Assembly: GCA_963708645.1 (NCBI GenBank)
Contig: CAVPTA010000003.1
Location: 1-64,000 of the forward strand
DNA from: RYN-133 sp963708645
GTDB lineage: Bacteria > Actinomycetota > Actinomycetes > Mycobacteriales > Jatrophihabitantaceae
Reading direction: 5' to 3'
Length of the DNA: 64,000 nt
Shown here: positions 53,949 through 62,318 of the stretch, piece by piece
Numbering within the stretch: the first letter of the stretch is position 1
Layout of the letters: each line of letters begins with the position of its first letter
Position numbers and translations under genes: made by a program
The notes under the pieces: generated by a model
Databases searched by the model: none
Seen by the model: the letters and a program-made list of their open reading frames with translations, nothing else
What the model was told of the DNA's origin: nothing

Positions 53949-55526
53949 TCACATCGGGTGTTCTGCCGATGTTTGCGCGTCGACCAGGCCGTGGCGCAGC
54001 GCGAACATCGCGGCCGCGCCGCGGGTCGAGACCCCGGCCTTGGTGAAGATGTGCTCGACGTGCGTGCCCACGGTGCGCGGCGTGATCGACAGGCCCGCTG
54101 CGATCTGCTTGTTCGAGTTGCCGCGGACGAGTAGCCGCAGCACTTCGACTTCGCGAGCGGTCAGCCCGGCGACCAGGGGAGCGCGGCGGCGCACTCGATG
54201 CCCGGCCGCGGCGAGGACGGCTTGGACTGCGCCGGCGTCGAGCCGGCCTTCGGTCGCTTCCTTACGCAACGCGGCTTCGCGTTCCGAGCCGGTGAGTGCC
54301 GCCCGTCCGGGACGGTCTTCGGCCAGTGTCTGGTAGTCGTCCGCCGCGGCGAGCAGGCGCGCCAGTTCGGGGATCGCGCCGCCTGCGAGCGAGCGAGGGT
54401 AGCCCGAGCCGTCCATGCGTTCGTGCGCCATCGCGGCGAGCGCGCCGATGGCGGCAAGCTGCGGTTCGCGGCTCAGCACACGCTCGGTCAGGTATGGCAC
54501 GGTGCGCACGCGTTCGCGTTCGGCGGCCGTCCAGGTCGGCTTGTTCCAGATCGTGGTCGACACTCCGGTGGCGCCGAGGCGGTGCACGCGCGCCGCCCGC
54601 GCGACCGTCGAGACATCCGCGGGGCTGCAGCCGGCGGTCGTCGCCGCATCGCGGACGAGTGTGGCGACGGCGCGGGAATGTCCTAAGTACCAGGGTGATT
54701 TCAGGTCGGCATAGTCAGCAACAGTGTCGAGCACGGCGTCGAGTTCGCTGTCGGGGATCGCGCGGTCGAGCGGTGCGCAACCGTCGATCACGACACTCCA
54801 CGCCTCGATCGCGTCGAGGTCGGCGAACACGTCGTCGAGGTGCGCAAGACACAGGTCGACGAGCTCGGGATCGAACTCGGTGCCGCGGCGCGCACGGAGC
54901 AGCTCGGCAACGGCCGTCGTCCCGCCCGTCCGATGAAAGACCTCGGCGTCGTCGGCGATCTGCACGACACGCATCGTCTGCTCGATCTGCCGGCCTGAAG
55001 CCGTCCCGGGGACGCCCTTGCCGTCCCAGCGCTCGAACGCCTGGCCGAGCGCGCTTCGCACGTCGGCATCGAGGCCGAGCCGATCGGCGATGTTGCCGGT
55101 GGTCTGGCAATGGCTCACCATGCCGTCGACGGCATCGCGAAACCCGCCCGCGAGGAACTGGCCGAACAGCGTCAGCCGCCGCAGCGGACTGCTGCCGGAC
55201 CCGACGTGGCCGAACATCAGCCGCATCATCGGCATGCCGATCTTGTCGACGGCGTAACTGTCTGCGCGGAGCTGCCGATCGTCGCCGAACCAGTGCGCGA
55301 GCTCGTGCGAGTCGGCCACGCAGCCCACCCACGCCATCAGCGAGACGTAGAACGTGCTTGCCTGCGCGCGCTCATCCAGGCCCGCCAGCCGGGCGATGCG
55401 GCTCGCGACGACGGTCTGGCGCAGCACGTGTTCCTCGGGCAGTCCCAGGCCGAGGTCGGTGGCCAGCGACAGCGACGCGATCAGCTCGGCCAGCCGCACG
55501 CCGGGCGCGCGCTGTGGGGCGGTCAC
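53949..55526 (-). CDS. HD-GYP-like domain fused to LuxR HTH, degenerate HD
   Basis: A 525-residue regulator. The N-terminal part has an adenylate/HD-like helical domain (DLGLGLPEEHVLRQTVVASR, ELAHWFGDDRQLRADSYAVD, AFERWDGKGVPGTASG). The HD-GYP-like part reads AARVHRLGATGVSTTIWNKP, EHERMDGSGYPRSLAGGAIP-like HERMDGSGYPRSL and ARLLAAADDYQTLAEDRP. The C-terminal LuxR HTH is LTAREVEVLRLLVRGNSNKQ, then SITPRTVGTHVEHIFTKAGV. The catalytic HD is HR, and the next ligand His (LHPYL in relatives) is VPYL. Cleavage of c-di-GMP is thus unlikely; ligand sensing remains possible. GTG 55526. Confidence 0.85.
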   Translation of the reverse strand: MTAPQRAPGVRLAELIASLSLATDLGLGLPEEHVLRQTVVASRIARLAGLDERAQASTFYVSLMAWVGCVADSHELAHWFGDDRQLRADSYAVDKIGMPMMRLMFGHVGSGSSPLRRLTLFGQFLAGGFRDAVDGMVSHCQTTGNIADRLGLDADVRSALGQAFERWDGKGVPGTASGRQIEQTMRVVQIADDAEVFHRTGGTTAVAELLRARRGTEFDPELVDLCLAHLDDVFADLDAIEAWSVVIDGCAPLDRAIPDSELDAVLDTVADYADLKSPWYLGHSRAVATLVRDAATTAGCSPADVSTVARAARVHRLGATGVSTTIWNKPTWTAAERERVRTVPYLTERVLSREPQLAAIGALAAMAHERMDGSGYPRSLAGGAIPELARLLAAADDYQTLAEDRPGRAALTGSEREAALRKEATEGRLDAGAVQAVLAAAGHRVRRRAPLVAGLTAREVEVLRLLVRGNSNKQIAAGLSITPRTVGTHVEHIFTKAGVSTRGAAAMFALRHGLVDAQTSAEHPM

Positions 55527-55585
55527 GCTGCACAGTGTGGAGTTGCTTGCCGAACTCGGCAATCGTCGATCGGCCACCTCGCCGT

Positions 55586-56001
55586 TCAGGCAGCAAGCAG
55601 ATCGTCCGGCGCGAAGACGCGCACGCTGCCGCGGGTTGCGAGGTGGATCGGCCACGCGCACAGCTCGGGTCCGAGGGTGCGGCGCAGCTCGCCTGCCCAG
55701 TGGCGGTCGGCCGAGCTCATCTCGTCCGAGCCGGGCGTGACAGCAGGAAGGCGGCCGAGCCGACGTCGTCGGCGATCAGGCCGCCGACGATCTGGCGCAG
55801 GCCGTCGAGCAGCCGCTCGTCCGGCTCGGCGGGGATGTCGTCGATCGGCATGACGGCCCGGCACATCTCGCCGGTGGGCCACAGGAAGATCACCCATAGG
55901 CTGCGCTGGTCGAACCCGCCGGAGCCCATCAGGTCACGCCACAGTTCGATGAGCTCGGCGTCGGTGCGAACGAAGGTCTCGTGTGGTGGTTTGAGCGTCA
56001 T
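55586..56001 (-). CDS. Conserved hypothetical protein (one frame break)
   Basis: About 138 residues in the joined reading: PHETFVRTDAELIELWRDLM, RSLWVIFLWPTGEMCRAVMP, GLIADDVGSAAFLLSRPGSD, SSADRHWAGELRRTLG and HLATRGSVRVFAPDDLLAA. The SSADRxWAxELRR...VHLATxxxVRVFAPDDL pattern recurs in actinobacterial proteins of unknown function (recalled, not searched). The frame shifts by -1 at about 55735; adding one C to CGCCCGG restores RPGSD. ATG 56001. No catalytic motif seen. Confidence 0.6.
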
Positions 56002-56055
56002 GCGGATGAGTCTCGGCCCGGCGGACGTGCCGATTGCGGTTTTCCACAGACCGAT

Positions 56056-56884
56056 TCAGCCGAGATCGGAGCGGGTGAGCGCTCGCGCGGGTGGTGTGGT
56101 GCGAATCGACGTCGTGGTGATGTTCAGATCCTGGTCGACGTGGACGAGTGTGCCGGGGTCGATCGGTTTCCAGGCCGATTCGTCGTCCATGACCTCGCTC
56201 GCGATCGTCACGCATGGTTGTCCGGCGAGCTCGTCCGACCGGGCGTGGATGCGGTCGGTGCGGTGTTCGAACTGTTCGGCATCGTCTTCATTCGTGCGCA
56301 GCAGGTGCAGTTCGTTCGTCTCGGGATAGCGGAACGCCCACAGGTCGGTCGGTGTGGTGAGGACGAAGTTGAGCGCGTACACGGGCAGGTTGTCGGCGAT
56401 CCAGCCGATCGCCGAAGCGATGCCCTGCTGCAGGTCACCGGTGTTGCGGGTCTCGGCTGTGATCAGGGCGAACATCCGCTCGCTGTCGGTCTCGCCGTGC
56501 ACGAGTTCGGTGACGCCGAGTTCGCGCAACCGCTGGTCGAGATCGGTCAGCCCTTCGAACGCGCCGTTGTGCGCGAACAGCCGGCCGTCCTGCTCGAACG
56601 GGTGCGTGTTCTCGATCGTGTGCGCGCCCGTACTCGCGTAGCGCACGTGCGCGACGAACGTCCGTGAACGCAGGTCACGCGCGCCCGACGCGAAATCGGC
56701 GTCGTCCCATGCCGCCATCGGCTGCTTGTCGATCACCGCACGGTCGTTCGTCGTCGAACGTGCCGATGCCGGCGCCGTCAGGATTGCGATGGCTTTGCGC
56801 AGCAAGGCTGTCGGGCGCGTCCAGCAGCCAGAACGTCGCTGCGGCGGGCCGTTCCCCGGCGTGGAGACCGAATAGGCGACACAT
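56056..56884 (-). CDS. Class II glutamine amidotransferase (EgtC/YafJ-like), one frame break
   Basis: N-terminal-nucleophile glutaminase of about 276 residues. ATG 56884 places the catalytic Cys at position 2 (MCRLFGLHAG). Seen: NPDGAGIGTFDD, HVRYASTGAHTIENTHPF, GRLFAHNGAFEGL and HGETDSERMFALI, the standard GATase2 residues. An extra C at about 56750 shifts the frame; removing it gives DDERRAVIDKQPMAAW. It hydrolyses a gamma-glutamyl amide, as EgtC does in ergothioneine synthesis. Other egt genes are absent here, so a YafJ-like role is equally possible. Divergent from the agmatinase-family operon, 50 bases between starts. Confidence 0.82.
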
Positions 56885-56934
56885 GCTTTCACCGTAATGA
56901 TCGATAGCGGAGAGGACGGTGTGATACTCGGGCG

Positions 56935-57867
56935 GTGACCGAACAACCGCCGGTCGGGCCGGTCGACGCGGCACAGGTGCCGCGCTATGCAGGGCTGTCG
57001 ACGTTCGCGCGGTTGCCGCGGCGCGAGGACGCCTCGCGAATGGACGTCGCCGTGGTGGGGGTGCCGTTCGACTCGGGCGTGAGCTATCGGCCAGGCGCTC
57101 GGTTCGGGCCGAGCCACATCCGGCAGTCGTCGCGGCTGCTCCGTCCGTACAACCCCGAGCTCGGCGTCTCGCCGTTCGCGGACAAGCAGGTGGTGGACGC
57201 GGGCGACATCGCTGCGAACCCGTTCAGTATCCAGGAGGCGATCGCCTCGATCGAGTCAGCCGCGCGGTCGTTGAGCCGCGATGCGAAGCTGATGGTGCTC
57301 GGCGGTGATCACACGATCGTGCTGCCGATCCTGCGCGCGATGCATGCGCTGCACGGGCCGATCGCAGTGCTGCACTTCGACGCGCACCTCGACACGTGGG
57401 ACACCTACTTCGGCGAGCCGTACACCCACGGCACCCCGTTCCGACGCGCGTCCGAAGAGGGACTGCTCGACCGGGAGCACTGCCTGCACATCGGCATCCG
57501 CGGTCCGCTGTACGGCGCGCACGACCTGCCCGAGTCGGCCGATCTCGGGTTCGCGACGATCCACAGTTCCGAGCTGGACGAGCTCGGTGTGCCGCGAGCG
57601 GTCGAGCGGATGAAGGACCGGCTCGGCGACCGTCCGGTGTACGTGAGCGTCGACATCGACGTCCTCGACCCGTCCCATGCTCCGGGCACGGGCACGCCGG
57701 AAGCCGGCGGCATGACCTCGCGGGAGTTGCTGGCCATCCTGCGAGGACTCGACGGCATGAACGTCGTCTCGGCGGACGTCGTCGAGGTCGCGCCGGCCTA
57801 CGACCACGCCGAGATCACCGGCATCGCCGCGGCCCATGTTGCATACGAGTTGATTTCGGTCTTCTGA
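56935..57867 (+). CDS. Agmatinase/ureohydrolase family enzyme
   Basis: Binuclear-metal ureohydrolase of 310 residues. Seen: FDSGVSYRPGARFGPSHIRQ, the Mn ligands in LGGDHTI, HFDAHLDTWD (DAHxD) and YVSVDIDVLDPSHAPGTGTP (DxDxxDP), then EAGGMTSRELLAI and VVSADVVEVAPAYD. These match agmatinase, guanidinobutyrase and guanidinopropionase. In its operon sit an NCS1 permease and an amidase, so the substrate may be a guanidino or ureido compound imported by that permease (inference). GTG 56935 has weak upstream signals. The exact substrate among agmatine-like amines cannot be told. Confidence 0.9.
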   Translation: MTEQPPVGPVDAAQVPRYAGLSTFARLPRREDASRMDVAVVGVPFDSGVSYRPGARFGPSHIRQSSRLLRPYNPELGVSPFADKQVVDAGDIAANPFSIQEAIASIESAARSLSRDAKLMVLGGDHTIVLPILRAMHALHGPIAVLHFDAHLDTWDTYFGEPYTHGTPFRRASEEGLLDREHCLHIGIRGPLYGAHDLPESADLGFATIHSSELDELGVPRAVERMKDRLGDRPVYVSVDIDVLDPSHAPGTGTPEAGGMTSRELLAILRGLDGMNVVSADVVEVAPAYDHAEITGIAAAHVAYELISVF

Positions 57868-57896
57868 ACCGGCGCCGAACACGACAGACTCGTGAC

Positions 57897-59366
57897 ATGA
57901 CATCCGCCCAGGAGAAGAGCCGCATCAGCGGGCTCGAGGTCCGCTCGATCGACTACGTCCCGCTCGACGAGCGCCACGGCAAGTTGTGGCACCTCGGCCC
58001 GCTGTGGTTCATGTCCAACGCGCAGATCGCGACGCTCGCGGTCGGGCTGATCAGCATCGCCGAGGGCGGCTCACTGTGGTGGTCGCTGATCTCGATCGTG
58101 CTCGGCGTGCTCGTCGGCACGCTGTTCATGGCGTTCCACTCGGCGCAGGGCCCGCAACTCGGGCTGCCGCAGATGATCCAGTCGCGTCCTCAGTTCGGCT
58201 ACATCGGTGCGCTGCTGGTCTGGCTGTTCGCCTACGTGCAGTACGCCGGCTTCAACGTGTTCAACAGCGTCCTCGCCGGCGACTCGCTGAACATCACCGT
58301 CGGCGGCGCGACGAAGTTCTGGGTCGTGATCGTCACGATCGTGGCGTTCGTCATCGCGCTCGTCGGCTACGACGTCATTCACAAGGCCGAGCGCTGGCTG
58401 ATCGTGGCGATGCTGATCGTGTTCGGCGTCCTGACGGTGTCGCTGTTCTTCCTCGACTATCCGGCCGGCACCTTCGATCTCGGCAACTTCCATGCGACAC
58501 CGTTCTTCGCACAGTTCGGTGTCGTCGCGGGGTACCAGATCAGCTGGGCCATCTACGTCTCCGACTATTCGCGCTACCTGCCGCCGGACGTCACCGTCCG
58601 CAAGACGTTCTACTGGACGTACTGGGGATCGGCGCTCGGTGGCGCATGGATGATGGCGATCGGCACCGTGCTCGCAGCGTGGGCGGGCAAGGGCTTCTCC
58701 GGCACCGCAATCCCCGAACTGAAGGCCACCGGCGACAAGGTCTTCAGCGGCTTCGGCACCATCGTGCTGATCATCGCGGCGCTGGGTCTGGTTTCGGTGA
58801 TGGCCCTGAACATGTACGGCGGATCGCTCACGTTCATCAGCGCGATCGACTCGTTCAAACGCATCCAGCCAACGGTGAGCGTGCGCATCATCACGATCGC
58901 GATCACTGCTGCACTGTCGGTACTCGGCGCGCTCGCCGCGTCGTCGAACTTCCTCGGCAACTTCAACAACTTCCTGCTGCTGATCCTGTACTTGTTCGTG
59001 CCGTGGACGGCCGTCAACCTCGTCGACTACTACGTCGTGCGACGCGGTCATTACGCGATCGCGGAGATCTTCAAGCCTGACGGCATGTATGGACGGTGGG
59101 GCGTGCGCGGTGTCGTCGCCTACGTGATCGGCTTCGCCGCGATGGTGCCGTTCTTCAACGTGTCGAGCGCCGCGGGGACGTTGTTCGAGGGGTTCATCGC
59201 CAAGGACATGAACGGTGTCGACATCTCGTTCTTCGTCGGGCTGCCCGTCGCGGGCATCCTCTACTGGATCTTCAGCCGCAGCATCGACGTCGCGGCGGAG
59301 ACTCGTGTCGCCAAGGAAGAACAGGCGGAGCTCGAGAAGGCTGCCCATCTTCATCAGGAACCCTGA
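57897..59366 (+). CDS. NCS1-family cytosine/purine/allantoin-type permease
   Basis: A 489-residue transporter with about 12 TM helices. Seen: VPLDERHGKLWHLGPLWFMS near the start (typical NCS1), GLPQMIQSRPQFGYIGALLV, YQISWAIYVSDYSRYLPPDV, NLVDYYVVRRGHYAIAEIF, and GLPVAGILYWIFSRS near the end. It imports nucleobases, hydantoins or related N-compounds. ATG 57897 lies 29 bases after the ureohydrolase stop. The operon design (hydrolase, importer, amidase) indicates scavenging of a nitrogen-rich compound. Substrate unknown. Confidence 0.92.
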   Translation: MTSAQEKSRISGLEVRSIDYVPLDERHGKLWHLGPLWFMSNAQIATLAVGLISIAEGGSLWWSLISIVLGVLVGTLFMAFHSAQGPQLGLPQMIQSRPQFGYIGALLVWLFAYVQYAGFNVFNSVLAGDSLNITVGGATKFWVVIVTIVAFVIALVGYDVIHKAERWLIVAMLIVFGVLTVSLFFLDYPAGTFDLGNFHATPFFAQFGVVAGYQISWAIYVSDYSRYLPPDVTVRKTFYWTYWGSALGGAWMMAIGTVLAAWAGKGFSGTAIPELKATGDKVFSGFGTIVLIIAALGLVSVMALNMYGGSLTFISAIDSFKRIQPTVSVRIITIAITAALSVLGALAASSNFLGNFNNFLLLILYLFVPWTAVNLVDYYVVRRGHYAIAEIFKPDGMYGRWGVRGVVAYVIGFAAMVPFFNVSSAAGTLFEGFIAKDMNGVDISFFVGLPVAGILYWIFSRSIDVAAETRVAKEEQAELEKAAHLHQEP

Positions 59367-60712
59367 CGGACGCGTGGGAGTGCGCCGAGCGGATTCGCTC
59401 CGGTGCCACGACAGCGGTCTCCGTCGTCCGCGCTGCGATCGAGCGTGCCTCGGCGGATGTGAACAACGCATTCACGCTTTTGACGGGTGAGGCTGCGTTG
59501 GCGCAGGCGGCCGAGGTGGACGCAGGCGTTCGTACCGGCCCGCTTGCGGGCGTCCCCATCTCGGTGAAGGACCACGTGTGGCTCGCCGGGCTGCCGGCCA
59601 CGAACGGGTCGCGTGCGCTGGCTGACTTCGTCCCGACTGAATCGGCGGTGTGCGTCTCTCGGTTGATCGACGCCGGCGCGATCGTGATCGGCAAGACGAA
59701 CAATCCCGAGTTCTGCTATCGCGGTGTCACCGAGAACGACCTGTTCGGCGTGACGACCAACCCGCGCGACCCCACGCGTACGACCGGTGGGTCGAGTGGG
59801 GGAGCGGCCGCGTCGGTGGCGGCCGAGATCGTGCCGCTGGCTGTCGGCACGGACGGTGGCGGGTCGATTCGCATTCCGGCGGCGTTCTGCGGCGTGTACG
59901 GCCTGAAACCGAGCTTCGGTGTCGTCCCGAAACTGCCGGGGTTCCGCGGCTGGCCGACGCTGTCGGTGACCGGCCCGATCGCCGCGTCGGTGCGTGACCT
60001 CGCGTTGGCGCTCGACGTGATGGCCGGGCCGGATGCGGCTGACTGGCTCAGCTTCCCCGGTGGCTCTGGAGACCGTTCCGCGGTGACCGAGCCGAGCTGG
60101 GACGGGCTGCGCGTCGGCTATTGCACCGACTTCGCGCCGGTCGACTCCGACGTGCGCGACGTGTTTGCGGCGGCGTTGTCAGCGGTCGGTGCCGCGGGCG
60201 TGCACCTGGTCGAGACGGACGTGCCGCGCGACGATTGCCTGTCGATGTGGGAGGCGATCGCGCTGCCCGAGGGCTACGCATCAGAGGGGCCGATCGTCGA
60301 GGCGCACCGCGACCTCGTCGGCGACGACGCCGCCGAGATCACCCTGTCCGGCAAGGGCATCTCGGCACGCGACTATCTGGACGCGCAGGACGCGCGGATG
60401 GACTACGCGCGCCGCTGGGCGGAAGTCTTCAACGACGTCGATGTGTTGCTGATGCCGAACATGCCGACTACCGCGTTCCCGGTCGGCGCGCTGCGTCCAG
60501 ACACCATCGCCGGCGAACCCGTCCCGGACGGCTACGACATCTGGTGCGCGTCCATGCCGCCCGCGAACCTCGCCGGCCTGCCCGCAGCGTCCGTCCCGAT
60601 CGGCGCTGGCGCCGACGGACTGCCCGTCGCTGCACAGGTGATGGGTGCGCGCTGGGCGGACGCGACTGTGCTTCGTGCCGCTGCGTTGCTGGATGCGGCG
60701 GTCAACCGGTAG
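59363..60712 (+). CDS. Amidase-signature family hydrolase (no ATG/GTG/TTG start)
   Basis: Amidase of about 449 residues. Seen: the catalytic Lys in GVPISVKDHVWLAGLP, the cis-Ser and Ser nucleophile in TTGGSSGGAAASVAAEIVPL, then GTDGGGSIRIPAAFCGVYGL, and late LLMPNMPTTAFPVG. The protein reads into LTDAWECAERIRSGATTAVS at the N-terminus, and no ATG, GTG or TTG precedes this in frame back to well inside the permease gene. CTG 59363 overlaps the permease stop as CTGA, like the ATGA/GTGA junctions elsewhere. So either CTG initiates, or the true start base was misread. It probably acts after the ureohydrolase. Confidence 0.85.
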   Translation: MTDAWECAERIRSGATTAVSVVRAAIERASADVNNAFTLLTGEAALAQAAEVDAGVRTGPLAGVPISVKDHVWLAGLPATNGSRALADFVPTESAVCVSRLIDAGAIVIGKTNNPEFCYRGVTENDLFGVTTNPRDPTRTTGGSSGGAAASVAAEIVPLAVGTDGGGSIRIPAAFCGVYGLKPSFGVVPKLPGFRGWPTLSVTGPIAASVRDLALALDVMAGPDAADWLSFPGGSGDRSAVTEPSWDGLRVGYCTDFAPVDSDVRDVFAAALSAVGAAGVHLVETDVPRDDCLSMWEAIALPEGYASEGPIVEAHRDLVGDDAAEITLSGKGISARDYLDAQDARMDYARRWAEVFNDVDVLLMPNMPTTAFPVGALRPDTIAGEPVPDGYDIWCASMPPANLAGLPAASVPIGAGADGLPVAAQVMGARWADATVLRAAALLDAAVNR

Positions 60713-60749
60713 CCGTCGGAGCCTTAGTCTGCCGGAACGTGTGTAGTCG

Positions 60750-62096
60750 CTACGCCGCATCCGCGTTCGGATCAGCCGGCTCGATTGTCGTCCCGCACGA
60801 CAATCGGTGGTTCGGTCGATGGGGTAGGTAGCCGGGTCGACGACGAAGGTTGTGCCGGCTGGGGTTGGTCCAGATGGTGGTGCCGTCGGGTTGGCGTTGG
60901 ATTGTCCAGTTGTTGTCGTGTTTGAAGTGGTGGTGTGCAGCACAGGGCTTGTAGGCCGGGTTCGTTGGTAAGGCCGCCGTGTTCCCAGGAGACGATGTGG
61001 TCGATCTCGCAGCGGCAGGCTGGTCGGTTGCAGGAGGGGTATCGGCAGGTGCGGTCGCGGGCGACAATGAAGTCGCGTAAGGCTGCTGGCGGTTTGTAGG
61101 TGGTGCGGCCGTAGTCGATGAGTTTGCCCGAGTGGGTCGTTGGCGCCAGGCGGCCGGCCAGGGTGCTGCGGGGATGGGTCCGTGGCCGTCGAGTTCGGCG
61201 GGCTCATTGTCCTGTCCGGTCAGGGTCGAGAGCGCGACCGATACTTGGATCGAGGGCCGCAGACCCGTCGGCCGCGGTAGGTCTGATCCTGCGGTGTCGT
61301 TGTCGTCCGGGAAGACAATGCTGCCGGGCGCGGTGCGGTGTCCGCGGCAGCCGGAGCAGGTTTCGAACCGGTTGAGGGCGTCGATGCCGAGTTGCACGAG
61401 GGCGTCGGCGCGGCGTTGGTCCTTGCTGCGCGTCTCGTCGGGTTCTTTGCGGTCTGCGGCGACGTCGAGGGCCATCATCAATGCTTGTGCTCCTTCGGCG
61501 GGCAGCATCGCACCGAGCCCGGCCATCGCGGCACAACTGGGGTCGGGGTACGACCAGACCCGGCGTTGTTTGAGCAGCTTGGCCAGGTTGTCGGCCAGCT
61601 TCTCCTCAGCAGATCGGCTGTCGAGGGCAACGACTTCGCGGCGGATCTTGCGCGCGAACGCGGACAGGTCGCGTCCTTCGGCGAAGTCGATGCAGCGCTG
61701 TTCGACCACAGTCGCGTCCGCGTCGGGTAACCCGCAGACGCCGTCGCTGAGCAATCCAGCGTGGCGCATCGTCAAGACGCCCGCCTCGACCGCGTCGAGC
61801 GTGCCCGGTAATCGATGTACCAAGGTGCGCGCGGATTCGATCCGGTTGGTCACGCTGACCGCCGACTCGCCCAGCGCGGCACGCAGCTCGTCGCGCACGT
61901 ACTGCTTCTCGACCACCGGAGCCGGCGAATCGATGCGCGGGTCGTCAGCGATCGCAGCAATGAACCGCGCCTCGCGTGCCTGCAGGCGGGCGATCTCGCG
62001 CCGCGCGTCGAGCAACCCGGCGAACCGATCGTCGAGATCGAGCGTCCACGGATCGACGTCATAACTGGCACCAGGACTCTGTCTCGTGCTCCGCAC
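60750..62096 (-). CDS. DUF222/HNH endonuclease (13E12 repeat-like), two frame breaks
   Basis: Member of the large actinobacterial DUF222-HNH family, related to the mycobacterial 13E12 repeat proteins. N-terminal DUF222: RFAGLLDARREIARLQAREA, EKQYVRDELRAALGESAVSV, TLDAVEAGVLTMRHAGLL. The HNH motif is in another frame: YGRTTYKPPAALRDFIVARD, RTCRYPSCNRPACRCEIDHI, SWEHGGLTNEPGLQAL, then back to AHHHFKHDNNWTIQR. One -1 (about 61170) and one +1 (about 60937) break are needed. The Cys pairs, DHI and HH...KH are intact in the joined form. Start GTG 62096. Flanked by inverted copies of an 18-base word. Confidence 0.85.
   Translation of the reverse strand: MRSTRQSPGASYDVDPWTLDLDDRFAGLLDARREIARLQAREARFIAAIADDPRIDSPAPVVEKQYVRDELRAALGESAVSVTNRIESARTLVHRLPGTLDAVEAGVLTMRHAGLLSDGVCGLPDADATVVEQRCIDFAEGRDLSAFARKIRREVVALDSRSAEEKLADNLAKLLKQRRVWSYPDPSCAAMAGLGAMLPAEGAQALMMALDVAADRKEPDETRSKDQRRADALVQLGIDALNRFETCSGCRGHRTAPGSIVFPDDNDTAGSDLPRPTGLRPSIQVSVALSTLTGQDNEPAELDGHGPIPAAPWPAAWRQRPTRANSSTTAAPPTNRQQPYATSLSPATAPADTPPATDQPAAARSTTSSPGNTAALPTNPAYKPCAAHHHFKHDNNWTIQRQPDGTTIWTNPSRHNLRRRPGYLPHRPNHRLSCGTTIEPADPNADAA
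60782..60806. repeat. Palindrome near the HNH gene 3' end (inverted copy at 62169)
   Basis: A perfect 10-base inverted repeat around CCCGC. Its core TGTCGTCCCGCACGACAA (60786-60803) recurs exactly, on the opposite strand, at 62169-62186 upstream of the same gene. It lies inside the last codons of the HNH reading frame, where it encodes part of RLSCGTTI. A looser version, TTGTCGTCCGGGAAGACAA, lies at about 61300-61318 within the gene. Confidence 0.8.
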
Positions 62097-62168
62097 GCTA
62101 ACCACAGGGTCTGACAATTTCTGACCCTGTCGAACCGACAATCGCTCTATTCCACAGATAGATTCTCG

Positions 62169-62186
62169 TTGTCGTGCGGGACGACA
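62169..62186. repeat. Inverted 18-base copy upstream of the HNH gene
   Basis: Exact reverse complement of the 18-base core at 60786-60803, 73 bases upstream of GTG 62096. A further inverted copy of its left part, ACGACAACGAG at 62254-62264 facing CTCGTTGTCGT at 62166-62176, extends a possible long hairpin. Candidate element end, operator or cleavage-site (inference). Confidence 0.75.
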
Positions 62187-62318
62187 TGGGCTCGCTTCCT
62201 ACCGCCGGCGGCGCTGCTACTTGCCCGGCGCTGTGATTGGACATGCCGTCCGGACGACAACGAGCCCACGATAATGGTGGACAAGTAGCGCTGACATTCA
62301 CTGCGGAGGGACAGGCCA

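Noticed and set aside
58071..59471. Long minus-strand open frame opposite the NCS1 permease
   Set aside because: Charged, repetitive, His/Asp/Arg-rich translation typical of the antisense of a high-GC gene; the plus strand encodes a clear transporter.
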